From Bin87 sp965204905 (GTDB lineage: Bacteria; Chloroflexota; Dehalococcoidia; Lucifugimonadales; UBA3495): DNA of 64,000 bases. A model generated the notes under the pieces. The model was not told the origin of the DNA and made no database searches. It was given only the letters and a program-made list of their open reading frames with translations. Of this stretch, positions 52,725 through 60,500 are shown piece by piece. Every line of letters begins with the position of its first letter. Position 1 is the first letter of the stretch. A program made the translations under genes and the position numbers. Where the stretch lies: positions 3,720,001 to 3,784,000 of the forward strand of contig OZ242042.1 of assembly GCA_965204905.1 (NCBI GenBank). Reading direction: 5' to 3'.

Positions 52725-53444
52725 CTACGGGGCTTGAAGATCGCGCAGGCGGTGGAGTTCGTCTTCCAACTCGCGGACGCGGGCTTCGGCCAGAAGTCGC
52801 CCCGCGCGTTCATCTTCAAACGTTGCGATGTGCCGCCCGGTGGCCGGATCGTACCAGGCCAGTTGCCCTTGCTCCCACCGCAGGTACAGGTTCAATACCT
52901 GGCTGTATCCCTGTGAAACGTCCGCCGCTAACTGGTCAATCGGTATCGGCTCGTACCTGCCGTCAACCAGGCGGTCGCCGGCCAGACGCGCCCGGTGATA
53001 GCGGCCCGTCTCGTCAAACCGCCAGTATTCCGGTATCTGCAACTCGGCGTACCGTTCACGCTTCACCACGGTGTCAACCCGCCCGGATGACCGCGACGCG
53101 ATTTCCAGCACGAAGTCCGGCGGCTTGTCCTGCTCGGAGATCACGTAAGCGTTGCTCTCATAGTAGGCTGCCGGATCAACGCCGAAGGCAATCAGCAGGT
53201 CAGGGTAAGGCACGCCAGTGAGATCCTGGGTAGGCACAGGGCTAATGTAGAGCTCGCCGGAAACCAGTGTGGTTTCAGGGTTGCCGAGGTGTTGGACCAG
53301 ATGATGAGCGTTGCCGTTGGGAGCCAGTTGCTTGAAGGAGGTCATCTTGTCGTCGGGGCTCTCCGGCGGATCAGGAAACCGGAGACGGCGCTGCGTTTGC
53401 AATGCACCGGCGGCGGGTTTGGATTTGGCGGCGTGGGTACTCAT
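52725..53444 (-). CDS. Uma2 family protein with C-terminal coiled coil, copy B
   Basis: A 239-residue paralogue of copy A: PYPDLLIAFGVDP, KPPDFVLEIASRSSGRVDTVVKRERYAELQIPEYWRFDETGRYHRARLAGDRLV and the same end AEARVRELEDELHRLRDLQAP. Both copies share the leader GCACCTGGCGG just before the start. It sits 48 bases from the permease stop. Divergence is high in the first 70 residues and low at the 3' end, suggesting an old duplication with recent sequence exchange at one end. Confidence 0.88.
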   Translation of the reverse strand: MSTHAAKSKPAAGALQTQRRLRFPDPPESPDDKMTSFKQLAPNGNAHHLVQHLGNPETTLVSGELYISPVPTQDLTGVPYPDLLIAFGVDPAAYYESNAYVISEQDKPPDFVLEIASRSSGRVDTVVKRERYAELQIPEYWRFDETGRYHRARLAGDRLVDGRYEPIPIDQLAADVSQGYSQVLNLYLRWEQGQLAWYDPATGRHIATFEDERAGRLLAEARVRELEDELHRLRDLQAP

Positions 53445-53492
53445 GTTGCACCTGGCGGTCAGCCTGTGGGACGCATTATACCAAGCGTCCGG

Positions 53493-55151
53493 CTATTTTG
53501 TTCGCCTCTCCTCGCGCATGGTAATCAGGGCCAACGGCACGGATGAGACCACCACCAGCAACAGGGCGGGCGCGGCGGCGCGGGCGAAGAACGCCTCCTC
53601 GGCGGCGGCCCATATTGACGACGCCAGCGTGGTGAACCCGATGGGGCTGAGGATCAGGGTTGCCGGCAGCTCTTTCATGGTGAGCAGGAACACGAGCGCC
53701 GCGCCGGTGAGAAGGCCCGGACGTACCAGGGGCAGGGTGATGGTGAGCAGCACGGTCAACGGAGTCTTGCCCAAGCTGCGGGCAGCGTCCTCGAACTCCG
53801 GGCGTACCTGCACCAGGGAGGCGCGCAAGGATCCCACGGCAGCCGGCAGGAACAGCGTTACGTAGGCCACGGCCAGCATCGCCAATGACTGGTAGAGCCA
53901 GGGCGCGTAGTTGGCGCCGAAATACACCAGGCCCAGGGCGATGACAATGCCGGGCAACGCGAATCCGATAAAGCCCAGGCGTTCGAGCCAACGGCTGAAT
54001 TGGCCGGGGTAGCGCACCGCCAGCACCGCGATGGGCATGGCGCAGAGCACCGTCAGCGCGGCGGCCAGCGCCGAAACCCCCACCGAGTTAGCCGCCGCCC
54101 GCCAGAGCAGTTCCAGCGGTTCGCCGGCCGCGACGCCTCGGATGGTCCAGTAGATGAGCACCGCCACGGGCAAGCCCAGCGCCACCAGCGCTACCAGGCC
54201 GCAGTAGGCCAGGGCGGGCCAACGCCAGGGTCCCAATGGAATCGGCTCGGGCAGGCGGGCCGCGCCGCCTCCGCTGAGGTAGTAGCGGCCGCCGCCGGCG
54301 TTGCGGGCGGCGTGCTCTCCCCACACCACGGCCAGCGCGAGGACGATCAGCCCAAGAGACCAGGCGGCGGCCAGCGTGCGGTTGAGCGCGGCTCCGTACT
54401 GGATGAAGATGCTCCAGGTGAACGTCTCGTAACGCATGATGGCCACCGCGCCGAAGTCGCTGAGGGCGTACAGCGCGGTGAGCAACCCACCGGCCAGAAT
54501 GGCCGGGCGCAGCATGGGGAGGGTTACGCTGCGGAAGGTCTGCCAACGGGTGTGTCCCAACGCGCGGGCGGACTCTTCGAGGGAGGTGTCCATGTTCCAC
54601 AGGGCGGCGCGGATGGGCAGCAGCGCGTAGGGGAAGCTGATGATGATCAGCGTGAAGGCGGCGCCGGGGAAGCCGTAGATGCTGGGGATGCGGTCGATTG
54701 TTATGGAGAGCGGGCCGAAAGCCGCTTCCAGCCAGCCCTGGAGGATGCCGCGCGGCCCCAGGCCCACGGCGATGGCGAATGCCACGATGTAGGACGGCAG
54801 CGCCAGCGGCAGCATGGTGACCACGCGCCAGAATCCGCGGGCGGGCAGGTCGGTGCGCACGGTGAGCCAGGCGAGGGGCGCGGCGATGACGATGCAACCC
54901 AGCATCACGGCGGCCATCAACGCCACGGTGCGGGCGACGACCTCCAGCGTCCGGGCGCGGAATATCAGGTCGATGGCCTCTGAGCCGGCCCCCAGGGTGC
55001 GCAGGACGAGGTACACCGGAGCGGTCAGCAGCAGGGCGGCGATTACGAGGGCCGGAACCCAGATGACGGCGGGCGGGCGGGCTAGTCCCTCAAAAAGCCA
55101 GCCCGATGGGGAGCGAGGGATGGAAGCGACCAGGTTGGCGACTGCGGTCAT
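53493..55151 (-). CDS. Fused two-domain ABC permease (ferric-iron / thiamine type)
   Basis: A 552-residue permease made of two fused BPD-transport domains, as in FbpB and ThiP. EAA loops are visible in both halves: ESARALGHTRWQTFRSVTLPMLRPAI in the first and DAARSLGKTPLTVLLTITLPLVRPGLL in the second, each with several membrane helices. The ATG at 55151 fits; an in-frame extension of 36 codons would lie in the leader. It is oriented with the ATPase (56191) and a DtxR-type regulator (55313), so ferric iron or another metal is the likely cargo. The solute-binding protein is not in the window. Confidence 0.88.
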   Translation of the reverse strand: MTAVANLVASIPRSPSGWLFEGLARPPAVIWVPALVIAALLLTAPVYLVLRTLGAGSEAIDLIFRARTLEVVARTVALMAAVMLGCIVIAAPLAWLTVRTDLPARGFWRVVTMLPLALPSYIVAFAIAVGLGPRGILQGWLEAAFGPLSITIDRIPSIYGFPGAAFTLIIISFPYALLPIRAALWNMDTSLEESARALGHTRWQTFRSVTLPMLRPAILAGGLLTALYALSDFGAVAIMRYETFTWSIFIQYGAALNRTLAAAWSLGLIVLALAVVWGEHAARNAGGGRYYLSGGGAARLPEPIPLGPWRWPALAYCGLVALVALGLPVAVLIYWTIRGVAAGEPLELLWRAAANSVGVSALAAALTVLCAMPIAVLAVRYPGQFSRWLERLGFIGFALPGIVIALGLVYFGANYAPWLYQSLAMLAVAYVTLFLPAAVGSLRASLVQVRPEFEDAARSLGKTPLTVLLTITLPLVRPGLLTGAALVFLLTMKELPATLILSPIGFTTLASSIWAAAEEAFFARAAAPALLLVVVSSVPLALITMREERRTK

Positions 55152-55224
55152 TTCGTGCGAACAGACTGAATATGATTGCTGGTACGTATGACCTTTTGCG
55201 GTCAGACGTCGGTGAAAATTAGCC

Positions 55225-55259
55225 TTGCCAAGTATCGCGTAACGCCGGCGCGTTGGCAA
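55225..55259. promoter_or_regulatory. Inverted repeat between the regulator and the permease
   Basis: TTGCCAA (55225-55231) and TTGGCAA (55253-55259) form a 7-bp dyad, with an inner AACGC/GCGTT pair. The permease start is 75 bases further on (minus strand). It could be the operator of the metal regulator or a hairpin ending its transcript. The adjoining AAAATTAGCC recalls half of a DtxR box, but the match is weak. Confidence 0.35.
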
Positions 55260-55312
55260 CTGCTCAGAGGACAGGGCCGCAGCGAAACGCGTTCATCAGA
55301 ACTGAACTGTTG

Positions 55313-56092
55313 CTACGATGGTTCCTCTGCCTCGGCCGGGCGAACCATGATCTGCTGGGCTACGTTGTAGCCGATGGAGATGCTATCGACCTCGGTTTCG
55401 ACCTGCATGACGCCCAAGTAGGGCATGGCTTCGAGCAGAGTCATGCGGCGGCCTGGCACCAGGCGCGCTCCGTCGAGGAATTGCAGCAGTTGCGCGTCCT
55501 CTTCCGGCACGCGGTCAACGACGTAGGATGCGCCGCTGGCGGCGTTGTCCAGCGTTACGGCTCCCGGCGTTGGGCCGGGCGAGCCGTTGCCGGGTATGGG
55601 CCAGCCGAAGGGCGAGTGAGTCGGATTGCCCAAGCGCTCCATCAACTTGGCCTCCAGGGCCGGCGACATGCCGTGCTCCAGTTGGTGGGCTTCGATGTGG
55701 GCTTCGTGGAGATCCATGCCCAGGAGCCGCACGACCAGCCACTCGGCGAGACGGTGGCGGCGGGCGATGCTCTCGCCCTCGGTCTTGCCCCGGTCGGTGA
55801 GGCGGATCCGCTTGTCGCTTCCGATGTCCACGAGGCCCTGCTTTTCCATCCGGCGCAGCATACCGGCGACCGACGGCACCGAGGTTCCCAGCCCTTCGGT
55901 GGGCGGCAGTTGGCGCAGCGCTTCGGTCAGCCGGGTCAGCGTGGGGGTTTCGGAGTCCTCCCACATCTTGTAGATCGACAGGAGGTAGTTCTCCGTTACC
56001 GGGGAAAGGCGTTCGGACGTGCTGGACGCCTGGGTTTGAGCGTTGGCGTCAGCCCTGGATTTGCGGGGACGTGCCACGTTTGTTCTCAGCAC
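55313..56092 (-). CDS. DtxR/MntR-family metal-dependent repressor
   Basis: A 259-residue regulator. It has an N-terminal basic tail, then a winged helix with VTENYLLSIYKMWED and SVPSVAGMLRRMEKQGLVDIGSDKRIRLTDRGKTEGESIARRHRLAEWLVVRLLGMDLHEAHIEAHQLEHGMS, in which the Glu/His residues make the metal sites. A C-terminal FeoA/SH3-like part follows, so it resembles IdeR/DtxR rather than the shorter MntR. It lies between the ATPase and the fused permease, as a local metal sensor would. Confidence 0.88.
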   Translation of the reverse strand: MLRTNVARPRKSRADANAQTQASSTSERLSPVTENYLLSIYKMWEDSETPTLTRLTEALRQLPPTEGLGTSVPSVAGMLRRMEKQGLVDIGSDKRIRLTDRGKTEGESIARRHRLAEWLVVRLLGMDLHEAHIEAHQLEHGMSPALEAKLMERLGNPTHSPFGWPIPGNGSPGPTPGAVTLDNAASGASYVVDRVPEEDAQLLQFLDGARLVPGRRMTLLEAMPYLGVMQVETEVDSISIGYNVAQQIMVRPAEAEEPS

Positions 56093-56190
56093 AATTGGAG
56101 GATCGTGCTGCGATTATACCCCAAAGAGCGGTGAATGTCCGCCTTACGGATATTTGCCGACCCGGCGCGATGGCAAAACCGATTTCGGCG

Positions 56191-57297
56191 TCAATGCGCC
56201 GTGGATTCCAACTCTGCCATGTACTCCGGGGCGTTGAAAAAAGCACGGCCGCCAATAAAAGGCAGCAACCGGTGTCCTTCCCGCGGAGACACGCGCACTC
56301 GTGTCCCGGTGTCGATGCGGGCGATGTGCGACATCATTACGCGCACCCGGCTGCCGGAAGCCAACTCAACCGAGTAGATGTTGAAGGCTCCGAGGAACTC
56401 CTTGCCGACCACCAGGCCGCCGCCGTTCTCGTCCGGCGCGATGTCCACGCAGTCGGGACGCACCATCACTTGCAGTTCGCGGTCGCCAGGCCATGGATCA
56501 GGCCAGAATGAAGGCCAGGGGGTTTGCCCGACTTCGCTGGTCAGGTAATCCCCGTCCTGCCAAGCGGGTAGAAAGTCCGCAGCGCCGAAAAATTCGGCCG
56601 CGAAGCGCGTATCCGGGTTGTGGAACACTTCCTCGGGAGACCCCAGCTGTTCAATCCGACCCTGATTCATCACCGCCACGCGGTCGCCGAGTTGCAGCGC
56701 CTCTTCCTGGTCGTGGGTGACACAGATGGCGGTGGCGTTCCGCTCTTTGAGTATCGCGCGCACTTCCGCGCGCAGCTGTTCCCGGAGGCCACGGTCGAGG
56801 CTGGAGAACGGCTCGTCCATGAGGATCAGGTCGGGGGACGGCGCCAGGGCCCGGGCCAGGGCGACGCGCTGCTGTTGCCCGCCGGAGAGTTGATGCGGGT
56901 AGCGTTTGTCGTAGCCTTCCAGATTCACCAGGCGCAGGGCGTCGGCGACAATCTCCTTGCGGTCGGCGTTTTTGGGCAGGCCAAACGCAACGTTCTGCGC
57001 GACGGTAAGGTGGGGGAACAGGGCGCCTTCCTGGAACACCATGCCGACGCGACGCTTCTCAGGGCTTTCGTTCACCCCCGGCCCGTACACCGTGCGCCCG
57101 CCGATGCGGACGCTGCCGGTATCCGGCCTGTCAAAGCCGGCGATGAGGCGGAGCGTGGTGGTCTTGCCGCATCCGCTGGGTCCGAGGAGGCAGAGAATCT
57201 CGCCGGGTTCCAGGAACAGGTCAACATCGTTGACCGCCACGGTATCCCGAAAGGATTTGGACAGTCCCGACAGGGCCAGGGCGTAGCGCTCAGACAT
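56191..57297 (-). CDS. ABC transporter ATP-binding protein (FbpC-type)
   Basis: A 368-residue ATPase with Walker A CLLGPSGCGKTTTLRLIAGF, the Q-loop MVFQEGALFPHLTV, signature HQLSGGQQQRVALARAL, Walker B PDLILMDEPFSSLD and switch AICVTHDQEEALQLGD. After residue 240 a TOBE-type regulatory domain follows (ELQVMVRPDCVDIAPDENGGG and KEFLGAFNIYSVELASGSRVRVMM). It should energise the fused permease at 53493. The first ATG (57297) gives the normal start MSERYALALSGLSKSF. Confidence 0.93.
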   Translation of the reverse strand: MSERYALALSGLSKSFRDTVAVNDVDLFLEPGEILCLLGPSGCGKTTTLRLIAGFDRPDTGSVRIGGRTVYGPGVNESPEKRRVGMVFQEGALFPHLTVAQNVAFGLPKNADRKEIVADALRLVNLEGYDKRYPHQLSGGQQQRVALARALAPSPDLILMDEPFSSLDRGLREQLRAEVRAILKERNATAICVTHDQEEALQLGDRVAVMNQGRIEQLGSPEEVFHNPDTRFAAEFFGAADFLPAWQDGDYLTSEVGQTPWPSFWPDPWPGDRELQVMVRPDCVDIAPDENGGGLVVGKEFLGAFNIYSVELASGSRVRVMMSHIARIDTGTRVRVSPREGHRLLPFIGGRAFFNAPEYMAELESTAH

Positions 57298-57512
57298 TGA
57301 GTCGCCATCGGCCCGTTGGGTTGACGCTTTAGAATGTGCGAACAGCATTTAACGTGCGCATGCTTATTCGTTTTGAATGCCCATAGAAAACGTAGGTCAG
57401 TCTATCTAGCCGATACGAGGTTGTCAACGCTTTGAGGATGCGCTCTTCAGGGTCTTTGCATAGTCTATCGGCTATTTGTCGATAACGGCGTCGGCTTGTA
57501 CCCTGTCAGCGT

Positions 57513-57524
57513 TATTACGTAATA
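57513..57524. promoter_or_regulatory. Perfect 12-base palindrome TATTACGTAATA
   Basis: A perfect palindrome 20 bases before the ATG of the giant protease gene (57545), just before the ribosome-binding AGGTGAG. It is a good candidate operator. The rest of the 247-base gap between divergent genes shows no other structure. Confidence 0.45.
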
Positions 57525-57544
57525 TGGCTACAAGTAGGTGAGTT

Positions 57545-60500
57545 ATGCTGAAAAACGCGGTCGGAAGCGCCACGCTGGTACGGTTAGTGCAGGATCATCG
57601 ACGGCCGGCTGCACTTATGACGGGGGTACTGGTGGCGGTAGTGGCCGCGCTGCTGGCTTTTGGCGTCGCGGAACGTTCGGCCGCCGCGCAGTCGGAGCCG
57701 GAAACCGTTGGGGCAGTCACCGGCCTGTCTGCCACCGCAGAAGGCAAGGCGGATGGCACGGTTGGTCTCACCTGGAACGCAGCCGAGAACGCGCAGGTCT
57801 ATTTTGTCCTCTTCGTCAAGGCAGATGACTTGGCGTCGGGAAACTATGCAGGCATCCAAATGCGCGCTTTCAACGGGACAGAGGCAACGATAGATGGGTT
57901 GGAGGCCGGCGCGTCGTACCATTTCATCGCCAGAGGAATGCGTTACAACATCAGTACCTTTGAGGACTTTTGGGGTGATTGGTCAGGTATGGCGACAGTT
58001 GCCGCGGCAGGCGTTGCCGACGGGACGGCGACGCCGCCGGATGAATCACAACCCATGCCGGCTGAGCCTCAAACGGTTGGGGTGGTCACCGGCCTGACCA
58101 TCACCGCGGAAGGTCAGCCGCCCGGTTCGGTCCACCTTATCTGGAACGCTGCCGAAAATGCGCAGGTCTATTTCGTCCTCTTTGTTAAGGCAGATGACTT
58201 GGCGGCAGGAAACTATACGGGCGTCCAGATGCGCGTGTTCAACGATACGGAGGCAACGATAGACGGGCTGGAGGGTGGCGCATCGTACCACTTTATCGCT
58301 AGAGGAATGCGTTACAACATCAGTACCTTTGAGGAGGTATGGGGTGATAATTGGTCAAGTATGACTACGGCCACGCCGACTGCTGAGCCGACCATCGCTT
58401 TCGCTGACCTGCCACGCGCCGACCGGCTGGAACCGGCGCAGGCCAATCAACTGAAAGCGCTGCCCTGGATCGCCGACGGCATTGTGGATAGCGAGCGCGA
58501 TGCCGCCCAGATGCTGATCGACGCCGCCCGCAATTATCCTGACACGTTCAGCACTTTGCTGCAAAAGACCTGGGTTCTAGACCACGATATGACCGCTGCC
58601 GAAACCAGGGCCATTCATGGAATACGCTGGTCGGCCAAGTATGCCCCGGCATTGGCTGCGCAGATGTTAGAAAAGCCCTGGACGGAAGATGACATCACCC
58701 GCGATGAAGCCAGCGCGCTTTATTATTTGTACCGTACCACCCATACAGAGGATGAATCGCTTCGTGAGGAAGTCATTCAGCAGGCTATCAACATTCTGGC
58801 AATGCCGTTCCTGGACAGCGTGGAGAGCCCCGACGCCTTGGCGGTGTGGGACTTATCCAAGATAGCGCGCACAAACTCTAGTGATTTTCTGGACGTTATG
58901 GCGTCTGACAAGGTGAGCGACGGCATAACCAATCAAGAGGCGAAAGTGGTTACCGTATTGAGCAGCGCACACAAGTTCAAACCGGAATCGCTGCCGGTGC
59001 TGCTAGACGGGCTGGACGGTACGAATGGTGTTTATCTTGAAGAACGCACCATCGAGTTGACTCACTCCGGAGAAGTGCTGCTGGTTGTCTTACGCCTGCG
59101 CGACCAGATTACGCTCAGCATGGACTATCTGGAATCCGCCGTCCGTAACGTTGAAGAATTCATGGGAGAGCCGCTGCCCACTAACTACGTCGCTTTGTAC
59201 TTTGACGATGCTACTCCCGCGGGTGGCGGTTATCATGCCGATACGCATATAACTTCCTTACTGAACCACGACGACGTGAACCACCCTTATTGGCAAGACA
59301 CACCCAAACACATTGCCCACGAGGTCGGTCATTACTATTGGAAGGGCAATAGCAACCGGTGGTGGCTCAGTGAAGGGGCAGCAGATCTGGTCAGTTTTAT
59401 CTCGGAGAACGTTCGGGTTGAACGACCCCTTGAACCCGACAGAGGACCGTGCCCGTATTTCGAAACCATTAGCCAATTGGAATCGGCGGACTATGCTTTA
59501 GGTTCTCCCGAGAATTCATGCAACTACTCCCTGGGACAGCGCCTTTTCCTGGATCTGTATCACACGCTGGGAGATACGGATTTCCGTCGAGGATTCCGCA
59601 ACCTCTACCTGAGCGCGGAAAGGGGCCGCCCAGCGGACGGCTGCGAAGACGACCGGCAGAGCATCTGTCACCTGGAAGTGGCGTTCAAGGCCAATGCTTC
59701 CGATGACGTAGCCGCCAAAGTGGATGGGGTTATTGACCGCTGGTATTACGGCATCGGTGCCGAGGAGCCGCAGATTCCGGGCCGAGAAGACCTTTATCAT
59801 CCCATACAGCCGCCTGAGCATATGGCATACATCTGGTGGGAGTGGGAACCCGACCAGGACCATTTCAGGGAGTTGGTAACTGACTTCACCATCCACAATG
59901 ATGTTGGCGATTGGTCGGACGAACACGGACTATACTTGATTCTGGGCATAAGCTACATATCGGGCACACAGTTTTATTTTGGTGTGCAGACCGATGCGAA
60001 CAGACGGGGGAAAGCGGTAGTTTTCTCCCGGTGGGGAACACGCGACCTCGCCAACGCCAGATGGGACGAGACGTACGGCTGGACAGAATCCGCGGGGCAC
60101 GAGGGCGATTTCATCGGTGTACGACGGTCTTATGCCTGGGGCGCGGGTGACTATCGAATCCGAATTGCCCCCGACGGTCTGGACTCTGACGGCGAATGGT
60201 TCGGCCTTTGGATTACGGACCTGGACGCCGGGGAAACGACCTGGATCGGGTCGCTTAAGTTTCCCTTGTCGGACGGCGCGGCGAGGATAAAGCCAAACTC
60301 ATACTCAACGCTTGAGATCTACGGCAATGATCCGATTCGGCCTATCGATATTCCGCAGTGGCACGTCAGCATCAAGAGGCCGTTGGGAGATAACGTGCCG
60401 TCAGTCCGAGGACTGCCTGGCTACGGGCTCACTACCGACAGCGCGGTTCAGAACTCCGAGGTCAGGTACGATCCTCCTGAAGATGCCGTACACCTCCAAG

